A stretch of 63,871 bases of DNA from Halieaceae bacterium (GTDB lineage Bacteria; Pseudomonadota; Gammaproteobacteria; Pseudomonadales; Halieaceae), in the NCBI GenBank assembly GCA_902518075.1, contig CABYEX010000006.1:1-63871 (forward strand), written 5' to 3'. A program made the position numbers and the translations under genes. Each line of letters starts with the position of its first letter. Within the stretch, counting starts at the first letter, position 1. The notes beneath the pieces were generated by a model that saw nothing but the letters and a program-made list of their open reading frames with translations, did no database searches and had not been told where the DNA came from. This document shows positions 42,405 to 51,788 of the stretch, one piece after another.

Positions 42405-43109
42405 TTGAGAATACGCTGTCTACTTGCAGAAGATGATGCCCAGATAAGCAGGAACCTGTCCGACGGGCTGAGCGCCGCGGGTTATACCGTTGATGCTGTT
42501 TTCGACGGCCGCGAGGCAATTTATTTTGCGTCGGAATTCTCCTATGAGGTGGCGATCGTCGATTTAGGTCTGCCTATTTGTGACGGCATGCAGGTCATAA
42601 AAGCAATTCGAGCCACAGAATGCGCACTCCCCATCATCGTCCTGACCGCAAGGACGCAGGTGGCACAAGTGGTGGCAGCGTTAGAGGCAGGTGCTGATGA
42701 CTATCTAAAAAAGCCCACAGAGGTTCCCGAGGTGCTTGCTCACATCGATGCTGTTTTAAGACGGGCATCAGCAGCTAGCCATACATTAGATCCAGTCATG
42801 TGCTACTCATCTTATGAGTTGGATGTTCGTCGGCGAGAATTGAAGGTGGACGGGCGCTTAGTAGATCTAACGACCGCAGAGATGGCAATTCTTGAGAAAT
42901 TATGGCGAAACGCAGGATGTGTTGTCAGCAAACGCGAGATAGCCGAGAGTTATCAAAAGGACCCTGATGTTGAAACCTCGGCAAATAGTGTGGAGGGACT
43001 CGTTGGCCGCCTAAAAAAGAAGTGCTTGGATAAAGCTGGGGGGATTGGGCTTCCCATTAAAACTGTCCGCGGACAAGGATATCTATTTGACGATTCGGAC
43101 GCTTTGTGA
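42405..43109 (+). CDS. OmpR/PhoP-type response regulator
   Basis: The 234-residue protein has a receiver domain with the acidic pair (EDD, 9-11), phospho-acceptor Asp 53 in IVDLGLP, the Thr in IVLTAR and Lys in DYLKKP, then a winged-helix DNA-binding domain ending IKTVRGQGYLF. AAGGAG lies directly before the TTG start with only one base between, an unusually short spacing, so the exact start is not certain. It should control transcription on signals from the next gene's kinase. Confidence 0.92.
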   Translation: MRIRCLLAEDDAQISRNLSDGLSAAGYTVDAVFDGREAIYFASEFSYEVAIVDLGLPICDGMQVIKAIRATECALPIIVLTARTQVAQVVAALEAGADDYLKKPTEVPEVLAHIDAVLRRASAASHTLDPVMCYSSYELDVRRRELKVDGRLVDLTTAEMAILEKLWRNAGCVVSKREIAESYQKDPDVETSANSVEGLVGRLKKKCLDKAGGIGLPIKTVRGQGYLFDDSDAL

Positions 43110-44584
43110 AGCGCTCGATCATCATGTCTTCGGTGTTAGGCTCGAGTCTGATCGTGGTTCTGATCACGCTTACCCTGTCTATTCTAGGCAGCAAATTCAT
43201 CGCAGATCGAATAGAGGCCACTGCAAAATCACAGCTCGGGCAACTCGCAGCTATCGTGTCGAATGGCCTCTCTAACACTGATAACGGTTGGCATTTAAAT
43301 CTGAGTCAAGATTTCGAGCTCAATAGCTTCTCGAATAGCCCCTCCGCGATTAATGGGACACCGAGAGCGGGTCTCTGGTTAAGCGGCGATGGATTTACGG
43401 AATTTAATCCTCTTCCCAGCGAGCTCGGCATCGAGCCATTTCAGAAGGGAAGTAGTTTGTTCGCAGCATTGCTGAGCATTGAAGGAGAGATGATTTGGCG
43501 CAGCGGCTCATTTGAGGATGGGCACCGCGTTGAAACAGAAAATCAAATTTCTGTAGCTGCCGTAGCCACGGCAAATTGTGAAATCAAAAACGGGACGGCC
43601 TGTGTATTGGTGCCGTTTGAGAAATATTCCTCGGGCGGTGAATACCAAGTTTTCGTCGGCTTAAAAGACGACTCAATTAAGCTAGAGACCAGTAGGATCT
43701 TAAATTGGTTTTATCTTTGTTTGTTTTTTTTGGCTCTACTTTTACTGGTTATGCAAGCGTTCGTATTGGTTTACGCCTACCAACCCTTGAAACTGCTTAG
43801 CAATACGGTCGCGCAAATAAAAACCGGTGCCAGAGAGAAGATCGACGGTCCGACTCCCACTGAGTTAGAGCCCTTAGTAGACAGTTTCAATCAGCTATTA
43901 ACGGCCGAGGCTGATCGGAGAAACAAGCTTCGGTCAGCTCTCGAGCGTTTAGCGCATGTCCTTAGAACTCCTCTGACAGTCTTGCAGTCGCGTAGCTACT
44001 CCAATCTTGATGATCAATCTGCTGTTCGTGAGCAGACGAATCGTATGTTGAATATTGTTGAACTGGAACTTAAAAAGGTAAGCACGTCGCAAGGTGCCGG
44101 CGTTGGAACGCAGAGAACAGTCTCCGTTGAACCTATCCTGGCGAGAATCGTTAGCGCGTACAGCGAATTGCCACGACTGGATGTAACTCAGGCTCAACTT
44201 AAATTTGACCTTAAAATATTGACTCCAGATTTATCATTTTTTGGCGAGGCCTATGACCTCGAGGATGCCTTTGGCACCGTATTGGAAAATGCCATGAGAT
44301 ACGCGCAACATTCAGTAACAGTGCGCGCTCGTCCCGCTCAACACGCGGATCCAGCTGCTTGGGTAGAGCTTGCTGTGGCTGACGATGGTGTTGGGTTCCC
44401 ATTGGATTTCATAGAAAAGTTTTCTTCTGACTACCCTCTCAAAGGTTCCTCTTCCGATAGTTATGGTTTGGGGCTTTCCATTGTCTCTGACATAACCCGA
44501 AAGTATGGTGGATCAATAACCCTTAAAAATCTGCCCGAGGGTGGAGCACAGGTAGTGCTTCTTTTGCCGCGCGGAAAAACCTAA
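43106..44584 (+). CDS. PhoQ-like sensor histidine kinase
   Basis: The GTG start overlaps the regulator's stop. The 492 residues have a first membrane helix (about 8-30), a periplasmic sensor part of 170 residues with a cysteine pair (ANCEIKNGTACV), a second helix (about 200-225) and a HAMP-like linker. The H-box is LAHVLRTPLTVL (His about 284, PhoQ-type rather than EF-P-type). The ATPase follows with LENAMRYA (N box), VADDGVGFP and YGLGLSIV. It probably senses envelope state in this operon. Confidence 0.92.
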   Translation: MKRSIIMSSVLGSSLIVVLITLTLSILGSKFIADRIEATAKSQLGQLAAIVSNGLSNTDNGWHLNLSQDFELNSFSNSPSAINGTPRAGLWLSGDGFTEFNPLPSELGIEPFQKGSSLFAALLSIEGEMIWRSGSFEDGHRVETENQISVAAVATANCEIKNGTACVLVPFEKYSSGGEYQVFVGLKDDSIKLETSRILNWFYLCLFFLALLLLVMQAFVLVYAYQPLKLLSNTVAQIKTGAREKIDGPTPTELEPLVDSFNQLLTAEADRRNKLRSALERLAHVLRTPLTVLQSRSYSNLDDQSAVREQTNRMLNIVELELKKVSTSQGAGVGTQRTVSVEPILARIVSAYSELPRLDVTQAQLKFDLKILTPDLSFFGEAYDLEDAFGTVLENAMRYAQHSVTVRARPAQHADPAAWVELAVADDGVGFPLDFIEKFSSDYPLKGSSSDSYGLGLSIVSDITRKYGGSITLKNLPEGGAQVVLLLPRGKT

Positions 44585-44670
44585 CTCGATTCAGTTTTTG
44601 TTCAGGTAAGAAAAGCAATACTTGCTCCCATTGAGGTGTCCCTAATTACCGGGTCGATGGGAGGAGTCTA

Positions 44671-45240
44671 ATGCGAATTCACTTCAAATCATTTGGATCT
44701 CAAGCTGGCGGCTCGACCTTGATTGGGCTTGTATTGGGTGTCTGCACAGGAATTTTGATGCTCATCAAGTGGCCTGAGCTGGCTGACTACATTGAGCCGC
44801 ATGTGCAACAACTTTTGGCTGCAGACCTTGATTCAGTAGCTTCGTCCATTGTGGCAACTACTCAAAACCTAGCAGATGAATCGCCAGGACAGCTCGATAA
44901 CTCAGCTTTGACAGGGATTGAACTTAAGCGTGGCTCTGACACGACTAGTGATTCTTTGCCATGGGAATCTGAGCGTTCTGTGCCGTTTGATGACGTTGAG
45001 CCAGCACAAAAAATTTTAGAGGCCGACGCCGCGGTTGAAGTTTGGGAGGCGTTCTCGACGGAGTCTAGCGCTAGGAGGTTTGCGCACGCCGCCGGCGAAG
45101 ACCTAGGCGTTGAAATCGACGTGGTAGAGCACTCACCAGATCGGTTTGTGCCCACTGTGATGTGCAGGCGGGGTGCGGATTGCACCAGAGTTCTCAGCGC
45201 GATCAATGCGATGTTCAGTTTTGAACAGACGGATGCTTAA
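44671..45240 (+). CDS. Single-pass membrane protein with SPOR-like C-terminus
   Basis: GGGAGGAG lies before the ATG. One membrane helix (LIGLVLGVCTGILMLI) near the N-terminus is followed by an acidic linker and a C-terminal unit (VEVWEAFSTESSARRFAHAA, GVEIDVVEHSPDRFVPTVMC) of about 70 residues. The strand-helix order is that of SPOR domains, which bind denuded peptidoglycan. Its stop overlaps the start of the lytic transglycosylase gene, which suits a peptidoglycan role. Confidence 0.6.
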   Translation: MRIHFKSFGSQAGGSTLIGLVLGVCTGILMLIKWPELADYIEPHVQQLLAADLDSVASSIVATTQNLADESPGQLDNSALTGIELKRGSDTTSDSLPWESERSVPFDDVEPAQKILEADAAVEVWEAFSTESSARRFAHAAGEDLGVEIDVVEHSPDRFVPTVMCRRGADCTRVLSAINAMFSFEQTDA

Positions 45241-45977
45241 TGATGATTAGCTTCCGAACATACTGCCTGCTGGCAATTACAATTTCTCTCTCATTTCAAA
45301 CTAATGCATCTTTTTTTGACTGCGATGGAAAATGCGGGAAGTGGGAAGGTGTCACTAGTGAGCTTGAATTTAGTCCACTGCCCTTAGGTATACCTTACAG
45401 GAGCTGTTTCGAGAGTGCCGCCGCTAATTACGGGCTGCCCGCGAATCTCCTCGCGGCAGTAGGTTCAGGAGAAAGTGACTTTAACTCCAATGCAGTGTCG
45501 AAACGCGGTGCCATAGGCGTTATGCAAATCAGATGGCCGGTAACAGCTCGGCATTTGGGATTTGGGAATCGTTCAAAGCTCTTTGACCCATGCATCAACA
45601 TAGATGCTGGTGCTCGCTACCTTAAGGAGCTCTCAGAAAGTTACGATCTCAATCCACACTACATGCTGGGGGCATATTATTTTGGACCCTCGAGAGTCAG
45701 CCTAAACAACATTCCTCCAGCCGCCTCCCATTACAGTGACTACATCTATGAACGATATATGGGTCTGGCAAGGTATGCCGTCTCTCCCGTCACGGTTTTG
45801 GACTTACAAACGTCAGTTTCAGCCAGACGCTGGCAGCGGGTTTTGAGCCAGAGGTTTCCGCAGGTTCGATTTTCTGTGACCAAAGCTAATCCATCCTCCC
45901 ATCACATTCGAGCTTCAGGTGACACTGATGTGATGGCGAAATTTTTAGATCGCTTCAACGCGGCTTTTACTTTTTAA
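45240..45977 (+). CDS. Exported lytic transglycosylase (SLT domain)
   Basis: The 245-residue protein has a signal peptide (cleavage near TNASF). A two-cysteine segment (DCDGKCGKW) precedes an SLT domain with LLAAVGSGESDFNSNAVS (catalytic Glu about 78), GAIGVMQI and AGARYLKEL, then YYFGPSRV, where family members usually have YNAGP. A further C-terminal strand-helix unit of about 55 residues may be a SPOR-like binding unit. It should cleave peptidoglycan, perhaps to let the envelope complex of this operon pass. Confidence 0.85.
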   Translation: MMISFRTYCLLAITISLSFQTNASFFDCDGKCGKWEGVTSELEFSPLPLGIPYRSCFESAAANYGLPANLLAAVGSGESDFNSNAVSKRGAIGVMQIRWPVTARHLGFGNRSKLFDPCINIDAGARYLKELSESYDLNPHYMLGAYYFGPSRVSLNNIPPAASHYSDYIYERYMGLARYAVSPVTVLDLQTSVSARRWQRVLSQRFPQVRFSVTKANPSSHHIRASGDTDVMAKFLDRFNAAFTF

Positions 45978-45992
45978 AAAGGAGAACTAGCT

Positions 45993-46814
45993 ATGCAACC
46001 TAAGAACTGCTGTAACTTAATTGTGCCGGTGCTAACTGGCATCACTTTTCTACTGACCGAGTTTGCGTCCGCAAATGTTGGTACTGGCCCAGCTGTTAAT
46101 TTATTTACTCCAGTGAGCATCGAAAGCCTATCGGAAACCTCCCGGGGTGCACGCGAACTGGAGTCTTCCCTTGAGTCGCTTATTTCGAAGCTGGAGGCAC
46201 AAGCTAATTTGTATGAGGCGGCAGATTGTGCAGTCACCTATGACAATGGATGTCGGAAACTAAGAAGAGGGATGAAGCAGACCTACAAATCTTTGCTCAC
46301 TGAAATGCAAGAACAGTTGCCAGACATAAGGATCAGTATTGAGAAGACCCGGGATTCACTCGCTGAGCGCATGCAGTCGGAGTTGGGGCGGAAAATGACT
46401 CCAGGAGATCTTCAGCGCTTGGTTTCAGGTCGATCAGAGACCACTAGCTCGGCTGGAAGAGCCCTTAAGGACACTAGGGGCAGCCGGTTGAGTGGACTCT
46501 TCGAGGGTTACTACAGACTGGTCAAGCGAAATAGTGGGTCCAATAGCTCCGGCACTGTACTCGCAGCGCAACTTTACATTGATTCGGTGAGCTCGGCTAC
46601 GTACTTGGACTTAATTGAGGCAGAGATTGACTCGCAGCACACAGAATTACTTTTAGAACTTGAGTGGGTGGAGCTAACTGATCAAATGAATGGAACCGTG
46701 GATAACGTGAAAAAATTTCTTTGGGGCGGCACTGATGATCGCCAAGAACTTTTGAACATTGGTTTGGAGTACACCTCCGAGCAACAAGTATTTAGCGATC
46801 TTTACGTAAACTGA
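45993..46814 (+). CDS. Exported helical protein of unknown function
   Basis: AAAAGGAGAACTAGCT gives a strong ribosome site. The 273 residues include a signal peptide (cleavage near EFASAN) and long amphipathic helices (GARELESSLESLISKLEAQA, LLTEMQEQLPDIRISIEKTR) with a cysteine pair (AADCAVTYDNGCRK). The build is that of periplasmic coiled-coil partners. No family recognised. Confidence 0.65.
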   Translation: MQPKNCCNLIVPVLTGITFLLTEFASANVGTGPAVNLFTPVSIESLSETSRGARELESSLESLISKLEAQANLYEAADCAVTYDNGCRKLRRGMKQTYKSLLTEMQEQLPDIRISIEKTRDSLAERMQSELGRKMTPGDLQRLVSGRSETTSSAGRALKDTRGSRLSGLFEGYYRLVKRNSGSNSSGTVLAAQLYIDSVSSATYLDLIEAEIDSQHTELLLELEWVELTDQMNGTVDNVKKFLWGGTDDRQELLNIGLEYTSEQQVFSDLYVN

Positions 46815-46830
46815 TCTGGGAGAGAAAATT

Positions 46831-47382
46831 ATGAGGGTCATATCTGCATTTATTGCACTTCTCGCGTTTGCGGCCACCACCGGATGTGCGAGCAATACCG
46901 TGGCGAGGGTCACGTGCTCAATGCCTAGCGCGCAAACAGTCGATGGATATGTTGCGGCGGCTACCAGAAACTTGAGTCTGGATTCATGTCATTCAAACTT
47001 CGACTCGTATTTTAAAGATTTGATGGACATCGCCGTTGAAAATCCAACGGTGGCCAACAAAGCACAATTCGCAAAGCTGATCAGAGCTGGCATTGATGCC
47101 GGCGCAATTTCTTCGAGGGAGGGCAAGCGATTATTCAACGAATATTTTGAACCTGAGTTCTTCGCGTTAAAAGGTGAGGCGAGGTCCAACTGTGTGGCTT
47201 TGCGACGAAACGATGATTATTTCAGTGACATGGATACTGAGTTGCAAAACAAAAAAACCGGGTTGTTAGACGTTTTGGGTGATGAGGCGGGCTTTCGATT
47301 GTCCCAAAGGTACTATCAGGACTTGGTAACAGTGATACATGCGGTAGGTCATTCCTGTGAAGCATCCTTGGCACGTCGATGA
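46831..47382 (+). CDS. Lipoprotein of unknown function
   Basis: The lipobox ATTGCAS gives an acylated Cys at about residue 19, with Ser-Asn after it, so the outer membrane is the likely location. The 165-residue mature part has conserved-looking cysteines (VTCSMP, DSCHSN, SNCVAL, HSCEAS) and is mainly helical. It overlaps the next gene's ATG by 4 bp. Confidence 0.7.
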   Translation: MRVISAFIALLAFAATTGCASNTVARVTCSMPSAQTVDGYVAAATRNLSLDSCHSNFDSYFKDLMDIAVENPTVANKAQFAKLIRAGIDAGAISSREGKRLFNEYFEPEFFALKGEARSNCVALRRNDDYFSDMDTELQNKKTGLLDVLGDEAGFRLSQRYYQDLVTVIHAVGHSCEASLARR

Positions 47383-47978
47383 ATAGAGCCTATGGCTGCG
47401 GAGCGTTCGTTGCCGGCTTGTTCAGCGTTCTGCTTGCTGACGCTTGGGTTGGCGATATTCCAAAAAGTGCTCAGGGCGTAACTAATTGGTTGGCGCTAAA
47501 TCTTGGATACAGCGGCCCACTATTTTGTGTTGCCCTGCTGTTTGTAATCTACAGCATGGCATGTCTGCAGGAGGAATTAGGGAAGGAGAACTGCTCCTCC
47601 TCGAGAACATTCCATCTAGAGCATCGAGTAGACATTGGCATCTCATTACTTTTTGGCATTGGAGTCCTATTTACAGCTATCGGGATCAGAGATGCCTTAA
47701 CGACTGCAATTGATGGCGGAGTAGCCGCGACAAATGGAGCAGAGGTGCTAGCGCTGTTGGTCAATGGGGGAATATTGAGTGCGATGACCACCACCGTTGT
47801 CGGCGGTGCACTGGGTTATTCCCTTCGTGTCATCAAAGTTCTGGCGACGGGTGAAAAACTTGAAAAGGTTCATACTCGAATGATGGGAGAGGGCCTCCAA
47901 AAGCAGGAAGCCCTTCTGCAATGTATCAGCAATCAGTTAAAGACTATTGGAGAGCCGAGGGTACATGAACGGAGCTAG
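47379..47978 (+). CDS. MotA/TolQ/ExbB-like membrane protein
   Basis: The 199-residue protein has four membrane helices (about 8-25, 47-65, 85-105, 120-147). The last two with GILSAMTTTVVGGALGYSLR between them recall the TolQ/ExbB/MotA core, in which the Thr-rich helix lines the proton path. The soluble end (KVLATGEKLEKVHTRMMGEG) is helical. The next gene encodes a protein built like ExbD, which supports the reading. The divergence is strong, so this is an inference. Confidence 0.45.
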   Translation: MNRAYGCGAFVAGLFSVLLADAWVGDIPKSAQGVTNWLALNLGYSGPLFCVALLFVIYSMACLQEELGKENCSSSRTFHLEHRVDIGISLLFGIGVLFTAIGIRDALTTAIDGGVAATNGAEVLALLVNGGILSAMTTTVVGGALGYSLRVIKVLATGEKLEKVHTRMMGEGLQKQEALLQCISNQLKTIGEPRVHERS

Positions 47979-48555
47979 TCATTATCGTACTCAAGTAGCT
48001 ATCGAGGAAGGTGAACTGCATGTTGATGTGATGCGCTTTTTCGCCATCATAGCGGTCTGCCTATTTGCTGTGCTATCGGCGGTCGGCGGCCAAGGTAACG
48101 ATGCCCTAAAAGAGACGGCAAAGACGGCTGGCTCCTACAAAATGTCGGCACCAGCTGTGGGTTCAGTAGTTAACGTTGATGATGAGGTGGAGGAGCCGTC
48201 TGCACCGCCTACATCTCAGGGTATACGCTTCAAGGATCACGTTGCTTTTGAGCAAGCGGTGGTCACTGAAGCCGTGACTCTTTGGAAATTTAACGATCAG
48301 CATCGGTATCAGTACGAGGTTGAATCCGGACAGCTGCTGCCCAGCGTCATGCCAGATGAGCTTTTTTTCAACATTGATGAAGCAGACGTGTTCAAATTTC
48401 TAGAGCAAGAAAACTCCAGACGCAGGCTCAATGGAATTGACGGTAACTGGTACATCACATTACCAAAAGCTACGCTCAGTCGAATTGGTAAGGAGCTTCA
48501 AGATGCCAAAGGCTGGGTGATATTAGATGAAAGTGCATCGATCGCGAGGTACTAG
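47965..48555 (+). CDS. ExbD/TolR-like single-pass protein
   Basis: I start at the ATG at 47,965, which lies behind GAGCCGAGGG and overlaps the previous gene. The 196 residues have a short N-terminal cytoplasmic part, one membrane helix (VMRFFAIIAVCLFAVLSAV) with an Asp just before it (HVDVM), and a periplasmic domain. This is the topology of ExbD/TolR, where the Asp is essential, though here it lies at the helix edge. With the preceding gene it could form an energising pair for the envelope complex. Confidence 0.45.
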   Translation: MNGASHYRTQVAIEEGELHVDVMRFFAIIAVCLFAVLSAVGGQGNDALKETAKTAGSYKMSAPAVGSVVNVDDEVEEPSAPPTSQGIRFKDHVAFEQAVVTEAVTLWKFNDQHRYQYEVESGQLLPSVMPDELFFNIDEADVFKFLEQENSRRRLNGIDGNWYITLPKATLSRIGKELQDAKGWVILDESASIARY

Positions 48556-48576
48556 AAACTCCATTAATGCCAAATC

Positions 48577-48906
48577 TCAGTGACCAAAGTCTCGACGAGC
48601 AAGCAAGAAGGTGCCGATAAAGCCACTGATAGTGTCTAAAAATTGGATGTAGACACATGCAGTAATGAGGTTCAGCCCCCAACCGTTGAAGGACTGAACA
48701 TACAACGCTAGACCCAGTAACAGCATCAGAGAGAGAGCAAACTCTATCGTCGCTTGTTTCGCTGCCGTCGCCATCACCAAAGTCTTCATCATTTCCACGA
48801 AGATCACTGTGATTCCCGCAAAGATCATCACAGTCTCGGACTGCAAAAAGCCCGATAGGACAGCTGCAGATAGAAAAACATTCGTTGGGAGAGTCAGGAG
48901 AAACAT
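48577..48906 (-). CDS. Membrane protein, three helices
   Basis: The 109-residue protein has helices at about 5-20, 27-45 and 55-75 plus a final one near 85-102. The gene faces the end of the operon. There is no strong ribosome site. No family recognised. Confidence 0.5.
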   Translation of the reverse strand: MFLLTLPTNVFLSAAVLSGFLQSETVMIFAGITVIFVEMMKTLVMATAAKQATIEFALSLMLLLGLALYVQSFNGWGLNLITACVYIQFLDTISGFIGTFLLARRDFGH

Positions 48907-49417
48907 CGAAGTTGTCGCTAGGTGAGCCGCTGGACCATCTTAGCATCCCCTTATCGAGGATCTACTGATAACTGGATCCTCATTTCGTCCCTCTAGTGTG
49001 ACGTCAAAACTAAGAGGGCTAGTAGCTTGTCACCGGAAATATTTTGGGAAAGTATCAGCTGTGATAACGGACAAGCGGTGACCATCAAATGACTGTTCAG
49101 GCTCTCGGAACAAGGTCGATATTTGTCGCCATGGCTATTGCTTCCATGCTGAAAGAGTGGGATGGAAAGCAAGTTTGTTGAGCGGTAGTAAAGCGCCACA
49201 TAAATTAGAATGCATCTTGAGCGATAACCACTACAGTCTTACGTTCAGGAGTCGTTGGGATAGATCAGAAGCGGTGCTTGCGTCTAGTTTGAGTACCTTC
49301 CAACGGAGGCCTCACGGGAAAGCACTGTACTGAATTATCGCCGAGCCACGGTTAGACGCTAGCAGATGGAAAAAGCCCCGTCCGGATCTGGGTTGGCAGT
49401 GTTTCTCGTCGCGGACG
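48907..49417. other. Gene-free stretch after the operon
   Basis: No convincing gene is seen in these 511 bp. Around 49,212 the sequence GAGCGATAACCACTACAGTC recalls repeat A but is too diverged to count. Confidence 0.4.
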
Positions 49418-50203
49418 TTACCGCCTTATTGCCGTGGCAGCAAACAGAAAATCATCGCAGGTAGTCATTTTATTCCAACGCTCTTCTGAAGCAGATCCTG
49501 TCCAAGCATCAATTCCTGCCTGCCTAGCAGCCTCATTGGAGAAGACATCCAACCAGACGAAATCAACGTCCTCATTCGGCAGATCAAATTGAGGCTCCAT
49601 GATGTAATAACCGTAATCTGTGGGATTGTCTTGAGCTAACTCAGCGTCATATGACTTTCTATAATCAGTGAGGGCAGTTTCATCATATCCCTCGTTCATG
49701 CTGCAAAAACTCCAGCTTGGTATGAAAGTGCCTCCCTGAGGTAAGTTGGCGATTTCTTCACTATCCCAACCTCCAGCGGGCTTGAAGGTGAAAATGTTTT
49801 CCTCATCATAAGATAACCGACCATCAAGTTCCGCGGTCCAGGCCTCCAGTTGATTCGCGTTCCAATCTGCCCATGCGGCGTCTCTTGCATCACTTGAAGG
49901 CCACATAAGAACCCAGATGAAATCGTACCGCTCTTCCTCAAATTGCGGCTTTAATATATTTGCCCCCACCATGTCATAACCGGCAGCATCGATCCTTGCA
50001 TTCCATCGGGTGACGATATTGGCAAGTTCCTCATCGGTCATATCTGATGCTGTTTTATTCCACACGAAATCAGCAATGAGTGGATCGGATACAGTGCCCT
50101 CGTCATCTGGTGCTATATCGGTCTGCGGCTCTGTTGACTCCTCGGTCTGACCGCAAGCCGTTAAAAATAGCGTCAATGTGAGCAACGATAGTGCAAGTTT
50201 CAT
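49418..50203 (-). CDS. Lipoprotein of unknown function
   Basis: GGAGG stands seven bases before the ATG at 50,203. The lipobox LTACGQ gives an acylated Cys near residue 17, followed by an acidic linker. The 220-residue mature part consists of two similar halves, each with a strand-helix pattern that ends in a W-rich loop (YDFIWVLMWPSSDARDAAW and VDFVWLDVFSNEAARQAG). This duplicated dimeric alpha-beta-barrel-like layout is similar to the protein at 51,988-52,713. Function unknown. Confidence 0.7.
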   Translation of the reverse strand: MKLALSLLTLTLFLTACGQTEESTEPQTDIAPDDEGTVSDPLIADFVWNKTASDMTDEELANIVTRWNARIDAAGYDMVGANILKPQFEEERYDFIWVLMWPSSDARDAAWADWNANQLEAWTAELDGRLSYDEENIFTFKPAGGWDSEEIANLPQGGTFIPSWSFCSMNEGYDETALTDYRKSYDAELAQDNPTDYGYYIMEPQFDLPNEDVDFVWLDVFSNEAARQAGIDAWTGSASEERWNKMTTCDDFLFAATAIRR

Positions 50204-50419
50204 TTCCAACCTCCGAGGTTCATCGACACCATGATTAGTACACTAAGATCGATGACGTTCTCAAGCACTAGTCCGCACCAATTTAGTGCTTCAGTAGCCT
50301 TGATCGTCGGGCAATGCCCCGATGGGATTAACATTTTGACTTACCTCGGCTCGTCCGGTTTTGCCGAGACTTAGCCTTAACATATTTGTTAAGGGGCCTC
50401 AGACGCTGCAACCGCTGCG

Positions 50420-50462
50420 CCTGGGGCGGTAACCATCACACATACCGCGGCATGTAGCCGCC
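50420..50462 (+). repeat. Array repeat A
   Basis: CTGGGGCGGTAACCATCACA followed by CATACCGCGG and CATGTAGCC. The first half is clear and the second worn. Orientation + behind a minus-strand gene. Confidence 0.6.
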
Positions 50463-50487
50463 CGAACATAGAGCGCGCAGCAACTAG

Positions 50488-51594
50488 TCAAAAAACAGCA
50501 ATGGGCGTCACTGGTGATCCTGTGGCTCCCTCTATATTCAGCGGTGCCGCAATAAATAAAAAGGTCCGTCGGTTTAATTCGCTGGAAACTCTAGCGAGCT
50601 CATCTAGTTGGAGATGATCGAAAATGGGCATGCCCAGAGCGTAATTGGCTATGACGTGCACGGGGTTAAAAACACCCTCTACATAAGGAGGCATTCGGTC
50701 ACTAATTGCATCCGAGGCAATTGCTGCAACGCCTCTTTCTTTGAGCCAGGCTCCAACAGACGCATGAAGGCCAGCGGTTTTTTCCAGGGGATTAAAATCC
50801 TCGTATTTTTTGGCGACGGACCAACGCCCAAGACGAAGCAGTAATACGTCACCTGATTGGACGCGCTCACCGTTCAGGCTCTCCCAAGCTTCGATGTGCT
50901 CCAATGTGATCAAGGTACCGGGATCTATGCTCTCTACCCCATACATACGTGGCAGATCTATTAGGACGCCTCGGGTAAAAATTCCTTTCTGTGCAATATT
51001 CTCTACACCGAGGTTCAAAAAGCCGCGCTTGCTGGAGGGGGCAAAGTCGTACCCGTTGAAAAGTTTTCCTCCCCAACCAAAATGCGCTACGCCATCCATG
51101 TGGCTATGGAGTCCTCCGTGATAGTTAATCGTGAAAATATCCCCTGCGGCTATTTCTAGAGAATTTGGACCCATTAACGGTGGGAAAACGAATACTTGGT
51201 GTTCAAGTGGGGTTACGAACTCACTCGCTTTAACTTTATCCATTGGGTTCGCGAGGGTAACGGTCCGTCCCGTCTTGACGAGTGCCGCTGCAGCGGTTCG
51301 CGTCTCAGAGGTTATGAGGTTTATTGCGCCTATCTGGTCTTCCGGCCCAAATTCCCCCCACCTTTTTGTCGCGGACAGCATAATTTCGAAATCCGCAGCA
51401 CCTATAGATTCAGTTTGCTGAGCCAATGGTGGCCTCCAGTGATCTTTTTTTTGTTCACCGTTTGACCGATTAATTAAGCGCTCTCCATCAATACTCGTAC
51501 TAGCCTCCTTTGAAGCGAGTGCCGCACAAGCAATCGTTAGCGCAGAAAAAACAATAAGAATTATTCGCAGTGGCTTGTATGTCGATGCAGTCAT
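50488..51594 (-). CDS. Cyclase-family (kynurenine formamidase-like) hydrolase, exported
   Basis: The 368-residue protein has a signal peptide (IILIVFSALTIACAALA). The cyclase fold follows with GLHSHMDGVAHF (metal-binding, about 162-173), RGVLIDLPRM, SGDVLLLRLGRW and a late IFDHLQLDEL. The His/Asp set in the first motif is the metal site of the PF04199 family, which opens amide or lactone rings. Export into the periplasm is unusual for formamidases but seen in related proteins. Confidence 0.85.
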   Translation of the reverse strand: MTASTYKPLRIILIVFSALTIACAALASKEASTSIDGERLINRSNGEQKKDHWRPPLAQQTESIGAADFEIMLSATKRWGEFGPEDQIGAINLITSETRTAAAALVKTGRTVTLANPMDKVKASEFVTPLEHQVFVFPPLMGPNSLEIAAGDIFTINYHGGLHSHMDGVAHFGWGGKLFNGYDFAPSSKRGFLNLGVENIAQKGIFTRGVLIDLPRMYGVESIDPGTLITLEHIEAWESLNGERVQSGDVLLLRLGRWSVAKKYEDFNPLEKTAGLHASVGAWLKERGVAAIASDAISDRMPPYVEGVFNPVHVIANYALGMPIFDHLQLDELARVSSELNRRTFLFIAAPLNIEGATGSPVTPIAVF

Positions 51595-51722
51595 CCGAGC
51601 TCTCCTGCCTACAAGTTAAATGTTAGTACCTGCGACATGCTCGCAGTCCACCAAGGTAATCTCAAGCAGGCTTAGCAATGGGCGCGTAGCGCAGGAGACG
51701 TGCTATGCCGAGGTGACGGGCG

Positions 51723-51778
51723 CTTAAAATTCTCTGCCAATTTCGGCCGTGCTGGTTCAACTCCGGCTCCGGGCACCA
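51723..51778 (+). tRNA. tRNA-Leu(UAA) 3' half, partial (not functional)
   Basis: From the loop CTTAAAAT, a variable arm, GCTGGTTCAACTCCGGC (T arm with one mismatch) and GGGCACCA. The sequence before the loop (GAGGTGACGGGCG) does not complete a tRNA. Repeat B follows directly. Confidence 0.7.
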
Positions 51779-51788
51779 CAATTAAACG

